From: Methylophaga sp.
Lineage (GTDB): Bacteria > Pseudomonadota > Gammaproteobacteria > Nitrosococcales > Methylophagaceae
Assembly: GCF_030651745.1 (NCBI RefSeq)
Contig: NZ_JAUSCC010000011.1
Span: 1-16,441, forward strand
DNA length: 16,441 nucleotides
Direction of reading: 5' to 3'
Positions 1-8,441 of the stretch are shown one piece after another. The first letter of the stretch is position 1; each line of letters opens with the position of its first letter. A model generated the notes under the pieces. It did not search any database and was not told the DNA's origin. It saw only the letters and a program-made list of their open reading frames with translations. Both the position numbers and the translations under genes were made by a program.

Positions 1-1091
1 AATAATCCACGTTGAAATTCAAATCGACCGGGACGCTTACGGATATCAGCAGCAGCGACAGCCTGTAACAGCAATGGAGTTTGCTCAAGTGCACCTGCCA
101 GTTTGTTTAATGCCGGTTGTACAAACTGATAGAAAGTCACCATGACTGATACTGGATTACCGGGTAAACCAAAAAAGTGGGCGTCGGCTATTTTGCCATA
201 GGCGAGTGGTCTGCCGGGTTTCATTGCTATTTTCCAGAAATCTACTTGGCCGAGTTCAGCTAAAAGCTGTTTTACGTAATCTGCTTCACCTACCGAAACA
301 CCGCCAGAGGTAATAACGACATCGGCTTCAGCCGCCGCTTGCAACAATGCCTGACGCAAATCATCAGGGGTATCTTTGACCACACCCATATCAAGCACAT
401 CGGCATCCAGGCGTTTGAGCATGGCAAACAGCGTATAACGATTGCTATCGTAGATATCACCAGGCGTTAAGCTCTCGCCAAGGGAACGTAACTCATCACC
501 GGTGGAAAAAAACGCGACACGAATCTTTCTGCGAACCTTTATTTCAGCCAAGCCAAGCGAAGCCAGCAGGCCTAAATCTGCAGGAATAATCCGATGTCCG
601 GCACGTAATACTACTGAACCGGCTTGAATGTCCTCGCCCGCTAGTCGAACATTTTCACCGAGATGATGTTCGCCATGGAATACGATTAAATCATCTTGTA
701 CTTCTGCCTGTTCCTGCATGATCACGGTGTCACAGTGTTCCGGCATCATTGCACCGGTCATAATGCGCACGCATTCACCTGCATTAACGGCATTTTTAAA
801 AGGCCGGCCTGCAAAGGCGCTACCAATCAGTTTTAGCGTGGTGGTTTGATTGGTGAGATCCTCTCCACGAAGTGCATAACCATCCATAGCTGAATTCGCA
901 TGAGGCGGAACCGATAATGGAGAAATCACATCTTCATGTAAAACCTGTCCCAACGCATCACGCAGTGCCACTTTGCGCCAACAGTTTATCGCAGTGATTT
1001 GCTGCAAGATGCGCTGTCTGGCTTCATCCACCCGTAAAGTGGTAGCGGGTTCAGGGGTAGCGCAACTTGGTTGAGGAGTGAATTCAGTCAT
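1..1091 (-). CDS. moeA: Molybdopterin molybdenumtransferase MoeA (3' end cut off)
   Basis: MoeA inserts molybdate into adenylylated molybdopterin, the last common step of molybdenum cofactor synthesis in the cytoplasm. The reverse strand gives 363 codons in frame before the left edge; MoeA is usually about 410 residues, so roughly 45 C-terminal residues are missing. Visible hallmarks, in order, are ANSAMDGYAL near the N-terminus, the central SSGGVSVGEADY-type loop (read as TSGGVSVGEA), MKPGRPLAYG and FGLPGNPVSVM. The ATG lies at 1091-1089 and overlaps the end of the upstream mobAB gene by 8 bp, so the two are probably translationally coupled; no good Shine-Dalgarno sequence precedes it. Identity is secure from the motifs; only the C-terminus is unseen. 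Confidence 0.95.
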   Translation of the reverse strand, partial: MTEFTPQPSCATPEPATTLRVDEARQRILQQITAINCWRKVALRDALGQVLHEDVISPLSVPPHANSAMDGYALRGEDLTNQTTTLKLIGSAFAGRPFKNAVNAGECVRIMTGAMMPEHCDTVIMQEQAEVQDDLIVFHGEHHLGENVRLAGEDIQAGSVVLRAGHRIIPADLGLLASLGLAEIKVRRKIRVAFFSTGDELRSLGESLTPGDIYDSNRYTLFAMLKRLDADVLDMGVVKDTPDDLRQALLQAAAEADVVITSGGVSVGEADYVKQLLAELGQVDFWKIAMKPGRPLAYGKIADAHFFGLPGNPVSVMVTFYQFVQPALNKLAGALEQTPLLLQAVAAADIRKRPGRFEFQRGL

Positions 1092-2199
1092 GGTGGTATT
1101 GCCGGATAAAAGTAGTAATAAACTGCAGAATGGCGTCTAAATCATTCAGATTCAACACGGGAATGTTGGGCTGATCAGGCAAAACAGAATCAGTGGCAAT
1201 GGCGATAATATTATGGTCGTTCGGATAAATCAGTGGTTTACCGATATTACTACGATGCAATTCTAATTTCGGAAAAGCTTCGTGTTTAAATCCTTCAACC
1301 AGAATCAAATCCAGTTTTTGCATATCCAATCGCGCTAAACAATCTGTTAATTGGGGCTCTGCCTGTTCATTGTCGCTGGTCTGCATCAAGGCCAATAGAC
1401 GTCTGGAAGCCACCAGCATCTGGCTGGCACCGGCCTCACGGATCCGATAACTATCTTTACCCGGCTGATCAATATCAAATAAATGGTGGGCATGTTTAAC
1501 GACAGCGACGTTTAAACCGGATTCGCGCAGTCTGGGAATTAATTGAGTAAGTAAAGTGGTTTTGCCGGTACCGCTGTATGCCGCAATGCCTAACATCGGT
1601 ACTGGCATGTTATAAGCGCTGGTAAGAAGATCTTCGGGATGGTTGAGGTTCTTAAAGCTCTCCGGCTGATCAGAAAAATCCACTTCAATCATTGGATGCT
1701 GAGCAAACCAGCGATCAATTTTTCGTTCGCCTGCTGCAAGATATTTATGTAAATCGTCTGCCAGTTCACAGTGTATTAATGCAAATACTGGTTGAATACG
1801 CTTACCATCAGTGGCGACAGCGATTTTTTTACCTGAAAGTAACAAGCATTCCAGCATACGCTGTCTTAATTTTTTACTAGGTGCTGGACTGTCACAGGGT
1901 ACCGTCAGAATATAATCGGTCTTGGCGGCGAGCATACCTGCCAGCATACCCGCTAGCGGCCCTTGAAAGTCGGATAGCGAATCGCGAATAACAGGATAGC
2001 CAAATTGTTGATAACGCTCTATATTACGATTTGCATTTATCAGCAACTGCTCAACCTGGGGTGCTATGTGATTAATAACATGAGCAACCAACGGCTGATT
2101 TGCAAATGCTATCAGGCCTTTGTCATGACCGCCCATACGACGGGCTTCGCCACCGGCGAGAATGACACCGGTCACGGTAGGGTAAGAAAAATTAGTCAT
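1084..2199 (-). CDS. mobAB: Fused molybdenum cofactor guanylyltransferase MobA / adapter MobB
   Basis: This 371-residue protein joins two enzymes of molybdopterin guanine dinucleotide (MGD) synthesis. Residues about 1-195 are MobA, which attaches GMP to Mo-molybdopterin: it has the nucleotide-binding loop LAGGEARRMGGHDKG (14-28), the metal-binding PCDSP (101-105) and NLNHPEDL near the domain end. Residues about 200-371 are MobB, a GTP-binding helper: Walker A AYSGTGKTT (207-215), VKHAHH followed by FDIDQPGKDSYR, and VEGFKHE (from 281). E. coli keeps these as two adjacent genes; here one open frame with a short linker encodes both. The next gene in the same direction, moeA, overlaps its stop, so late Moco steps form one unit. 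Presence of MGD synthesis implies DMSO-reductase-family enzymes such as nitrate or formate oxidoreductases elsewhere (inference). Confidence 0.95.
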   Translation of the reverse strand: MTNFSYPTVTGVILAGGEARRMGGHDKGLIAFANQPLVAHVINHIAPQVEQLLINANRNIERYQQFGYPVIRDSLSDFQGPLAGMLAGMLAAKTDYILTVPCDSPAPSKKLRQRMLECLLLSGKKIAVATDGKRIQPVFALIHCELADDLHKYLAAGERKIDRWFAQHPMIEVDFSDQPESFKNLNHPEDLLTSAYNMPVPMLGIAAYSGTGKTTLLTQLIPRLRESGLNVAVVKHAHHLFDIDQPGKDSYRIREAGASQMLVASRRLLALMQTSDNEQAEPQLTDCLARLDMQKLDLILVEGFKHEAFPKLELHRSNIGKPLIYPNDHNIIAIATDSVLPDQPNIPVLNLNDLDAILQFITTFIRQYHHD

Positions 2200-2238
2200 G
2201 CTTATTTGCAGTAAACGGCTTTTTGTTGAGTAGATACA

Positions 2239-2883
2239 ATGCGTAAATTAACGATTTCTGTGCTCATTATACTGTGTATTCCACTTAACGCGTGGTCAGA
2301 GGATTTACAAATTCTGGTCATGGCTCTGTATCGCGATCATGCTGTGGTTGAAATTAACCGGAAACAGCATTTTTTAGCCGTCGGCCAACGAACGCCGGAA
2401 GGGGTAATATTAATCAGTGCTAACAGTAATCAGGCGGTCATGGATATTGCTGGTCAACGCAGCATATTCGAATTGAATAATCGGGTGGGGGGCGTTTATT
2501 CGGCACCTGCTGAAATGCCGGTGGTCAGTATTTGGCCGACCAACGGTATGTATCTGGCTAGTGGCTCAGTCAACGGTTATACCGTCGACTTCATGGTGGA
2601 TACCGGCGCAACAGTAATTGCGATAAATGGTGAAACTGCTAAACGCTTAGGCGTGGACTATTTAGGTGCTAACCAGATTGGAGTAAGAACGGCTTCCGGT
2701 GTGGAACTCGCATATAGCATTCAACTGCAAAACGTACAGCTCGGCGATATCTCATTGGATAATGTAGATGCAGTAGTGATTGACGGGCCGGAACCGCAAC
2801 GAGCGTTACTGGGAATGAGTTTTCTCAATGCGTTTGATATGGAACGCAAAGGGGAGCGGCTGGATTTACGCCGTAAATTCTGA
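2239..2883 (+). CDS. Periplasmic retropepsin-like aspartic protease (clan AA, TIGR02281-like)
   Basis: The 214-residue product starts with a signal peptide (MRKLTISVLIILCIPLNAWS, cleavage likely near residue 20), so it should act in the periplasm. The mature N-terminal part (about 22-90) is a small beta-rich region of the type found in gammaproteobacterial homologues. Residues about 95-214 are a single retropepsin lobe: substrate-loop start FMVDTGA with catalytic Asp121, and the C-terminal signature LLGMSFLNAF. One D-T-G-A per chain means it would have to dimerise to form an active site, as in retroviral proteases; this is family knowledge. Substrates of this bacterial group are not known. 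It is transcribed away from mobAB with only 39 bp between the two starts, and ends in a strong terminator. No strong Shine-Dalgarno sequence precedes the ATG. Confidence 0.85.
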   Translation: MRKLTISVLIILCIPLNAWSEDLQILVMALYRDHAVVEINRKQHFLAVGQRTPEGVILISANSNQAVMDIAGQRSIFELNNRVGGVYSAPAEMPVVSIWPTNGMYLASGSVNGYTVDFMVDTGATVIAINGETAKRLGVDYLGANQIGVRTASGVELAYSIQLQNVQLGDISLDNVDAVVIDGPEPQRALLGMSFLNAFDMERKGERLDLRRKF

Positions 2884-2887
2884 GCAT

Positions 2888-2916
2888 AAAAAAGCCCGGT
2901 ATGACCGGGCTTTTTT
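2888..2916. terminator. Bidirectional intrinsic terminator between convergent genes
   Basis: A perfect inverted repeat, GCCCGGT (2894-2900) and ACCGGGC (2904-2910) around a 3-nt loop, is flanked by six A on the left and six T on the right. Read on either strand it gives a GC-rich hairpin followed by a U run, so it can end both the protease transcript (plus) and the folE2 transcript (minus). It lies 4 bp after the protease stop and 19 bp past the folE2 stop. Confidence 0.93.
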
Positions 2917-2935
2917 GTGTCTGTATACCTGATTA

Positions 2936-3745
2936 TCAATCGAAACCTTTGCTAATCAACGCATAAGCAGAGTGATTATGGATGGATTCAAAGTTTTCTG
3001 ACTCAACGGTGTAGGCATTAATGCGATCATCTGCATTCAGGCGCGCCGCCACATCACGGACCATATCTTCTACAAACTTCGGATTGTCGTAAGCGTGTTC
3101 AGTGACATATTTTTCGTCAGGACGCTTCAGCAAACCATAAATTTGGCAGGAAGCTTCGTCTTCCACCAGATCAATTAAATCTTCAATCCAGATAAAGCTG
3201 TCGGTTTTGACGGTTAATGTGACATGTGAACGTTGGTTATGCGCGCCGTAGTCAGAGATATTTTTTGAGCATGGGCACAAGCTGGTGACCGGCACAATGA
3301 CTTTAACCGTCATGCTGGTTTTCTTGCCAACGATTTCACCGATAAAACTGACCTGATAATCCATCAGACTGCGGACTTTTGAAATTGGCGCTTCTTTATT
3401 CACAAAGTAAGGGAAGCTCATTTCGATATAGCCGGATTCAGCATCCAGACGCTCGGTCATTTCACCTAACATAGTGTGAATAGATTTATCGGTACTTTCA
3501 CGTTCATGCGGATTTAGGATCTCAACAAAACGCGACATGTGCGTGCCCTTGAACTGATGCGGCAGATTCACGTACATATTGAAATTGGCCACGGTGTGCT
3601 GTTCGCCGGTGGTGCGATCACTGACCACAACGGGATGGCGAATATCTTTAATGCCAACTTTATCAATGGCGATATGACGTTTGTCTTTAATGTTCTGTAC
3701 GTCTTCGATTTCTGCGGCTGCCACGGGCTTGTTTTGTTCAGTCAT
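2936..3745 (-). CDS. folE2: GTP cyclohydrolase FolE2 (type IB)
   Basis: FolE2 converts GTP to 7,8-dihydroneopterin triphosphate, the entry compound for folate and for preQ0/queuosine. The 269-residue length is normal for the family. The metal/catalytic region [20 protein letters not shown] is clear, with Cys157 in the position of the catalytic metal-binding cysteine and His169 nearby; the C-terminal [12 protein letters not shown] segment is also typical. FolE2 is the zinc-independent counterpart of FolE, able to use other metals, and in many bacteria is induced under zinc limitation by Zur (family knowledge). I could not find a convincing Zur box here. It follows queD by 8 bp on the same strand, with a GAGGA Shine-Dalgarno sequence inside that spacing region, so the two genes are very probably cotranscribed and perform successive reactions. 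Confidence 0.95.
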   Translation of the reverse strand: MTEQNKPVAAAEIEDVQNIKDKRHIAIDKVGIKDIRHPVVVSDRTTGEQHTVANFNMYVNLPHQFKGTHMSRFVEILNPHERESTDKSIHTMLGEMTERLDAESGYIEMSFPYFVNKEAPISKVRSLMDYQVSFIGEIVGKKTSMTVKVIVPVTSLCPCSKNISDYGAHNQRSHVTLTVKTDSFIWIEDLIDLVEDEASCQIYGLLKRPDEKYVTEHAYDNPKFVEDMVRDVAARLNADDRINAYTVESENFESIHNHSAYALISKGFD

Positions 3746-3753
3746 GATTCGGG

Positions 3754-4134
3754 TTAGTCCTCACTATATTTGACACAGGCTCGGTCGGTTTCCCAGACCG
3801 TTACGCCAGAAACTTTGGCGGTGTCGGTGTTTAGCGTATTGCTAAGGCGCTGATAAAAGAACTGGGCGATATTTTCGGCTGTTGGATTAATCTCATCAAA
3901 CGGCGGAATATCATTCAGATAACGGTGATCCAGTGTTTTGGCTAATTCACGAGTCGCCGTTTTAATGGTTTTAAAATCCATGCCCATACCATGCTGATTA
4001 AGGGCATTGGCAGTGACTTCGATTTCCAGTTTCCAGTTATGGCCATGCATGCGCCGGCAATCCCCGGGGTAATCCCGCAAGGTGTGTGCAGAGGCAAAAT
4101 CAGCCAGAATTTTTAAGGTATAGGTGGCACTCAT
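3754..4134 (-). CDS. queD: 6-carboxy-5,6,7,8-tetrahydropterin synthase QueD
   Basis: QueD turns dihydroneopterin triphosphate, the product of the adjacent folE2, into 6-carboxytetrahydropterin, the second step of preQ0 and queuosine synthesis. The 126-residue protein shows the three zinc histidines His17 (ADFASAH), His30 and His32 (MHGHNW), the catalytic Cys26 ([10 protein letters not shown]), the Asp69-His70 pair in LDHRYLND and a Glu115 in VWETD. The presence of Cys26 supports QueD rather than a folate-shunt PTPS-III, which has a glutamate in this region. No Shine-Dalgarno sequence is visible before the ATG, but a TATAAT element sits only 10 bp upstream, so transcripts starting there would be almost leaderless. 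It may alternatively be read through from dxs, whose stop is 47 bp upstream. Confidence 0.94.
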   Translation of the reverse strand: MSATYTLKILADFASAHTLRDYPGDCRRMHGHNWKLEIEVTANALNQHGMGMDFKTIKTATRELAKTLDHRYLNDIPPFDEINPTAENIAQFFYQRLSNTLNTDTAKVSGVTVWETDRACVKYSED

Positions 4135-4144
4135 AATGTTGACT

Positions 4145-4150
4145 ATTATA
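4145..4150 (-). promoter_or_regulatory. Possible -10 element of a queD-folE2 promoter
   Basis: On the minus strand the sequence is GAGTATAATAGTC, a perfect TATAAT. The sequence 15-18 bp upstream (TGTTCGAT region) is a poor -35 box. A start point about 7 nt downstream would leave only 3-4 nt before the queD ATG, consistent with the missing Shine-Dalgarno sequence. It may be a chance match in an A/T-rich gap. Confidence 0.4.
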
Positions 4151-4181
4151 CTCAGGAATTAGCCTATCGAACAGGCCATTA

Positions 4182-6017
4182 TTACGCAAAATAACGATTG
4201 ATGGTATCGATAATACCACTTGCATCCAGTCCACAAGCACTCAGCATTTTTGCATGTTCGCCATGATCGATGAACTTATCGGGAAGGCCCATCATCTGCA
4301 AATTAGCCTGTACTCCCTGTTGCTGGAAGTATTCGTTCACGGCACTGCCCGCGCCGCCAAGCACGGAATTTTCTTCAATGGTGATGATGAGTTCATGATT
4401 GGCGGCAATCTCATCCAGCATGTCGGTGTCTAATGGTTTTACAAAGCGCATATTCACAACCGTTGCATCAACTTGATCTGCAGCTTCAAGCGCTGCATGC
4501 AATAGGGTTCCAAACGCCAGGATGGCCGTTTTTTTACCAGTACGGCGGGTTTGAGCTTTACAAATTGGCAAACTATCGAGTTGTGGCTCAATGGCTGTGC
4601 CATTGCCGCAACCACGTGGATAGCGCACTGCAGCAGGGCCATTATGCTGAAAACCGGTGGTCAACATTTGTCGACATTCGTTTTCATCGCTGGGGGCCAT
4701 GATGAGCATATTGGGAACACAACGCAGATAACTTAAATCGAAGCTGCCCGCATGAGTTGCGCCATCTGCACCGACCAGGCCGGCCCGATCAATGGCAAAC
4801 AATACCGGCAAATTTTGCAGAGCCACATCATGTATCAGTTGATCGTAAGCGCGCTGCAGAAAGGTGGAATATATGGCGACCACCGGTTTTTTACCCTCAC
4901 AAGCCATACCTGCAGCTAAAGTCACTGCATGTTGTTCGGCTATGCCGACATCAAAGTATCGGTCAGGGAAGCGCTCAGCAAAGGCGTTCAGCCCAGATCC
5001 TTCACACATTGCCGGCGTGATGGCTATCAAATCTTCAGATGCGGCACCCATATCGCACAGCCATTGGCTGAAAACCTGAGTAAAGGTTGGACCGGATTTT
5101 TTACTGTTGGCCGGGCTGACACCATGATATTTACACGGTTCTTGTTCAGCTGGTTCAAATCCTTTGCCTTTTTTAGTGACGATATGCAGAAATTGCGCAC
5201 CTTTGCTGTTGCGCAAATTACTCAAGGTAGTGATTAAGGTATCCAGATCATGCCCATCTATAGGGCCGATGTAATTGAACCCCATTTCTTCAAATAAGGT
5301 TCCAGGCATCATCATGCCTTTGACATGCTCTTCAGTACGCCGGGCAAATTCCCAGGCTGGAGGGATCTTTTCCAGCATTTTTTTGCTGCTTTCACGGGCA
5401 GAACGGTAAAAACGACCAGACAGTAGCCTAGCCAGATAATTGGCCATACCGCCGACATTTTTGGATATAGACATCTCATTATCATTGAGCACCACCAGCA
5501 AATTGGCACCCAAATCACCGGCGTGTGCCAGAGCTTCATAGGCTTGTCCCGCAGTAAGGGCACCATCACCGATAATTGCTACTGAATGTCTGGAATCACC
5601 ATTGGCACGAGCCGCAATCGCCATGCCTAAAGCGGCACTGATCGATGTACTAGAATGACCGACGCCAAAGCTGTCATATTCACTTTCACTGCGTTTGGGA
5701 AATCCCGAAAGTCCGTCAGGTTGTCGCATGGTATGCATTTGATCGCGGCGGCCGGTAAGGATTTTATGTGCATAACTTTGATGACCGACATCCCAGACCA
5801 AGCGGTCTTCAGGAGTGTTAAACACATAATGTAAAGCCAGTGTCAGTTCAACAACTCCTAAATTCGACGAGATATGGCCGCCGGTTTGTTGAATTTTGTC
5901 GACGATTAACTCACGGATTTCAACCGCTAACTGATCCAGCTGTTTACGCTCTAATTGACGTAACTGGGCGGGTGAGTCTATCTGAGCAAGTAGGCTTGTC
6001 ATGTTATCCAGTGTCAT
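4182..6017 (-). CDS. dxs: 1-deoxy-D-xylulose-5-phosphate synthase
   Basis: Dxs condenses pyruvate and glyceraldehyde 3-phosphate to DXP, the first step of the MEP isoprenoid pathway and a precursor of thiamine and pyridoxal phosphate. Visible features are [16 protein letters not shown] near the N-terminus, [15 protein letters not shown], the thiamine diphosphate motif [14 protein letters not shown] with its asparagine (about Asp151 and Asn180), and a transketolase C-terminal domain with [16 protein letters not shown]. The frame stays open to an ATG at 6068, but that would overlap ispA by 52 bp; I chose the ATG at 6017, which shares one base with the ispA stop (TAATG) and gives 611 residues, close to the usual 620. 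An ATG at 6002 (606 residues) is also possible. It is the third gene of the xseB-ispA-dxs group, an order common in gammaproteobacteria. Confidence 0.96.
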   Translation of the reverse strand: MTLDNMTSLLAQIDSPAQLRQLERKQLDQLAVEIRELIVDKIQQTGGHISSNLGVVELTLALHYVFNTPEDRLVWDVGHQSYAHKILTGRRDQMHTMRQPDGLSGFPKRSESEYDSFGVGHSSTSISAALGMAIAARANGDSRHSVAIIGDGALTAGQAYEALAHAGDLGANLLVVLNDNEMSISKNVGGMANYLARLLSGRFYRSARESSKKMLEKIPPAWEFARRTEEHVKGMMMPGTLFEEMGFNYIGPIDGHDLDTLITTLSNLRNSKGAQFLHIVTKKGKGFEPAEQEPCKYHGVSPANSKKSGPTFTQVFSQWLCDMGAASEDLIAITPAMCEGSGLNAFAERFPDRYFDVGIAEQHAVTLAAGMACEGKKPVVAIYSTFLQRAYDQLIHDVALQNLPVLFAIDRAGLVGADGATHAGSFDLSYLRCVPNMLIMAPSDENECRQMLTTGFQHNGPAAVRYPRGCGNGTAIEPQLDSLPICKAQTRRTGKKTAILAFGTLLHAALEAADQVDATVVNMRFVKPLDTDMLDEIAANHELIITIEENSVLGGAGSAVNEYFQQQGVQANLQMMGLPDKFIDHGEHAKMLSACGLDASGIIDTINRYFA

Positions 6018-6913
6018 TAAAAAGTCCGTTGCACGACAAAGTTTGCCAATGCTCGCAGTGCCAGACATTGATTATCCAGATTATCAAGCGCGGCCAAGGC
6101 TTCTTCAACAAGCGATTGTGCTTTATGTTGCGCGGCTTTAAGCCCCATTAAAGCAGGGTAGGTTGGTTTATTGCGAGCAATATCTGCGCCTTGTTGTTTA
6201 CCCAGTGTTTTGGTATCAGCGATTACATCAAGCACATCATCCTGAACTTGAAATGCCAGTCCGATAGCTGCCGCATAATTTTCAAGATGCTGAAAATCGG
6301 CAGTGGTACATGTTGAGCTGCAATGTGCACCCAGTGCCACACTGGCTTTGATTAATGCACCTGTTTTTAGCTGATGCATGGCTTCCAGTTCAAATTGGTT
6401 TAATTGTTTGCCGACAGATGCTAAATCGATAGCCTGACCACCAGCCATACCTGCAGCACCAGATGCATGCGCCAAACACTTAACCATTGCGATTTGCTGG
6501 GCAGGTGAAAGCTGATTATCACACAGGCATTCAAAGGCCAGACTTTGTAGTGCATCACCAACTAATAAAGCCGTCGCTTCATCATAGGCCTTATGGCAGG
6601 TAGGCTTGCCTCGACGCAGATCATCATCATCCATCATTGGCATATCGTCATGCACCAGTGAATAGGCATGAATCATTTCAACCGCGCTGGCAGCGGCGTC
6701 CAGCGCATCGGTATCAGCATTAAACGCTTCTCCCGTGGCATAGACCAACATTGCCCGCAAGCGTTTTCCACCATTTAACGTAGCGTAATGCATTGCTTCG
6801 CTTAACTTTGTTGCCGAGACACCGCTGGTCGAAGGTAATCGGTGCTGCAGGGCTGAACTGATACGTTGCTGGTGCGCGGTCATCCAGTCAGTTAAAGAGA
6901 GCTGTTGTGTCAC
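6017..6913 (-). CDS. ispA: Farnesyl diphosphate synthase (polyprenyl synthetase)
   Basis: IspA builds farnesyl diphosphate from DMAPP and IPP, feeding ubiquinone, undecaprenol and other polyprenoids. The 298-residue protein has the first aspartate-rich motif [17 protein letters not shown] (Asp89, Asp90, Asp95) and the second, QVQDDVLDV (Asp225, Asp226, Asp229). The residues just before the first motif (HAYSLVHDD) match those in E. coli IspA, supporting a C15 product rather than a longer chain; this is inference from the family rule on residues before that motif. Translation starts at a GTG (6913-6911) that overlaps the xseB stop as GTGA, and its own stop shares a base with the dxs ATG, so the three genes are translationally coupled. 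Confidence 0.95.
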   Translation of the reverse strand: MTQQLSLTDWMTAHQQRISSALQHRLPSTSGVSATKLSEAMHYATLNGGKRLRAMLVYATGEAFNADTDALDAAASAVEMIHAYSLVHDDMPMMDDDDLRRGKPTCHKAYDEATALLVGDALQSLAFECLCDNQLSPAQQIAMVKCLAHASGAAGMAGGQAIDLASVGKQLNQFELEAMHQLKTGALIKASVALGAHCSSTCTTADFQHLENYAAAIGLAFQVQDDVLDVIADTKTLGKQQGADIARNKPTYPALMGLKAAQHKAQSLVEEALAALDNLDNQCLALRALANFVVQRTF

Positions 6914-7155
6914 GAGACCTCGGAATCAGGATCAAAATCCACTAAATCGGACTGGCCGGATTGCTGTAATAACATTTGTACTTTTTGTTCAGCCGCTTGC
7001 AAAGCTTCCTGGCAATCGCGGGTAAGCAATACTCCGCGTTCGTAGAGTTTCAAAGATTCTTCAAGGCTAATATCACCTTTTTCCAAACGCTCTACCAGTG
7101 ATTCCAACTCACTGACAGCCGCCTCATAATCCAGTTTTTTGCGTTTTGCCACCAT
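6910..7155 (-). CDS. xseB: Exodeoxyribonuclease VII small subunit
   Basis: This 81-residue protein is the small subunit of exonuclease VII, several copies of which bind the large subunit XseA to degrade single-stranded DNA. The family signature is clear: DYEAAVSELESLVERLEKGD followed by SLEESLKLYERGVLL and CQEALQAAEQKV, forming a helical hairpin, with a short acidic tail. XseA is not in this window. It is the first gene of the xseB-ispA-dxs group. A TATAAT element lies about 35 bp upstream of its ATG in the gap shared with divergent ribF. Confidence 0.95.
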   Translation of the reverse strand: MVAKRKKLDYEAAVSELESLVERLEKGDISLEESLKLYERGVLLTRDCQEALQAAEQKVQMLLQQSGQSDLVDFDPDSEVS

Positions 7156-7189
7156 ATTGGCCTCTGTACAAATCCCGCGTTAACGGCAC

Positions 7190-7195
7190 ATTATA
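7190..7195 (-). promoter_or_regulatory. Probable -10 element of the xseB-ispA-dxs promoter
   Basis: The minus strand reads CACTTATAATGTG, a perfect TATAAT 34 bp upstream of the xseB ATG, in the gap between divergent xseB and ribF. The -35 region (around GGGCATG) matches poorly. Placement and spacing to the gene are as expected for a sigma-70 promoter. Confidence 0.5.
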
Positions 7196-7279
7196 AGTGA
7201 ATCGAAGCAGACATGCCCGCTGGAATGTTTGCTAATTTCCCGTTAGTCTGTTGTGTTTATTTCTAACACTGAATTATTC

Positions 7280-8212
7280 ATGCCGAAAATCATTCGCGGC
7301 TTATACAATTTACCTGACCCTGCTCAAGGTTGTGTGGCAACAATTGGCAACTTTGATGGTGTTCATCTTGGCCACCAGGCGGTACTGACACAGTTGGCAA
7401 TGAAAGCGGATATGCTGAATTTACCAGCCGTAGTGATCACCTTTGAACCGCAGCCTTATGAATATTTTGTCCCGCAAAAAGCCCCAGCAAGATTATCGCG
7501 ATTTCGTGAAAAAGTTGAAGCGTTGCGTGCCTATTCGATTCAAAAGCTCTGTGTTTTGCGTTTTAATCGTCAGCTTGCCGAAATGCAGGCTGAAACTTTT
7601 ATCCAGAAGTTATTGATAGATGGTTTAAATGTACGCTATCTGGTGGTCGGTGATGATTTTCGCTTTGGCAAAGATCGTCAAGGTGACTTTGCTTTACTGC
7701 AGAAAGTAGGTAAACAGCACGGATTTCAAGTGGTCAATATGCATACTTTTGCTATTGATGATATGCGAGTGAGTAGTACCCGTATTCGGGAAGCTTTGCG
7801 AGAGGGAGATTTAGCCGTAGCAGAAAAGCTGTTAGGACGTCCTTATCGGATGAGTGGTCGCGTGGCGCATGGCGATAAACGTGGCCGTAAAATGGGTTAC
7901 CCGACTGCCAATATTCATTTGCATCGGGCCAAAGTACCGTTAAAAGGGGTTTATGCCGTGCAGTTGTATGGTATCGATGAAGAACCAGTCAACGGCGTGG
8001 CCAATATCGGTGTCAGACCGACTGTTTCAGGGAGTGATAAAGCGTTACTGGAAGTGCATCTGTTTGATTTCGAACGCGATATTTACGGTGAACATGTACA
8101 GGTATATTTTCTGAAGAAACTGCGCGATGAACATAAATTTGCCGATCTGGATCAATTGATATCGCAGATCCATATCGATTCTGCGCAGGCCAGACACTAT
8201 TTCTCGGAATAG
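7280..8212 (+). CDS. ribF: Bifunctional riboflavin kinase / FAD synthetase
   Basis: RibF phosphorylates riboflavin to FMN and adenylylates FMN to FAD. The adenylyltransferase half has TIGNFDGVHLGH (about 21-32), VGDDFRFGKDRQGD and SSTRIREAL; the kinase half has GRVAHGDKRGRKMGYPTANI, with the PTAN loop near residue 206. The frame opens at a GTG at 7253, but the ATG at 7280 aligns with the E. coli start (K-IRG, here MPKIIRG) and gives 310 residues against 313 in E. coli. No strong Shine-Dalgarno sequence is present at either. In many relatives ribF is followed by ileS and lspA; here the next gene is convergent and overlaps the ribF end by 16 bp. No FMN riboswitch is seen upstream. Confidence 0.95.
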   Translation: MPKIIRGLYNLPDPAQGCVATIGNFDGVHLGHQAVLTQLAMKADMLNLPAVVITFEPQPYEYFVPQKAPARLSRFREKVEALRAYSIQKLCVLRFNRQLAEMQAETFIQKLLIDGLNVRYLVVGDDFRFGKDRQGDFALLQKVGKQHGFQVVNMHTFAIDDMRVSSTRIREALREGDLAVAEKLLGRPYRMSGRVAHGDKRGRKMGYPTANIHLHRAKVPLKGVYAVQLYGIDEEPVNGVANIGVRPTVSGSDKALLEVHLFDFERDIYGEHVQVYFLKKLRDEHKFADLDQLISQIHIDSAQARHYFSE

Positions 8213-8439
8213 TCATCTACACCGGCAAACTTGCCAGCTTCATAGTCCGCGATCAGTTTTTCTGCAGCATCCACATCATCATCGTTGACAAAGACATGGG
8301 CAAAATCACTGGCCGGTAAATCGCCAACTGCGCCTTGCAGATAGTGGCCGCCGACATAGGTTTCCATCTCATGAGCTTCCAGTAAGCCCGCCACAATGTG
8401 GGCTTCGAGAATATTAGCGCCGCGAAAGATTAACTGCAT
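8197..8439 (-). CDS. DUF2007 domain protein
   Basis: An 80-residue cytoplasmic protein matching the DUF2007 (putative signal-transducing protein) type: MQLIFRGANILEAHIVAGLLEAHEM at the start, a G-G-H-YLQGAVGDLPASDF centre and VFVNDDDVDAAEKLIADYE at the end, predicting a small alpha/beta fold of the ACT-like kind. Function is not known; in other proteobacteria it is a free-standing small protein. Its ATG lies 2 bp after the stop of the lipoprotein gene upstream and has no Shine-Dalgarno sequence of its own, so translation probably depends on reinitiation. Its last 16 bp overlap the convergent ribF. Confidence 0.82.
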   Translation of the reverse strand: MQLIFRGANILEAHIVAGLLEAHEMETYVGGHYLQGAVGDLPASDFAHVFVNDDDVDAAEKLIADYEAGKFAGVDDYSEK

Positions 8440-8441
8440 GA

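Noticed and set aside
4135..4181. Zur-like operator before queD-folE2
   Set aside because: FolE2 operons are often Zur-controlled, and the gap is A/T-rich (TGTTGACTATTATAC), but the sequence lacks the dyad symmetry of the known Zur consensus.
4433..5237. Several open frames on the plus strand opposite dxs
   Set aside because: They lie antisense inside a clear dxs gene, have no recognisable domains and no Shine-Dalgarno sequence; they are shadows of the coding frame.
6018..6068. N-terminal 17-residue extension of Dxs from the ATG at 6068
   Set aside because: It would overlap the ispA coding end by 52 bp and does not resemble Dxs N-termini; the ATG at 6017 shares a base with the ispA stop.
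7156..7279. FMN riboswitch ahead of ribF
   Set aside because: The gap is about 120 bp and none of the conserved RFN-element segments is recognisable; it also holds the xseB promoter.
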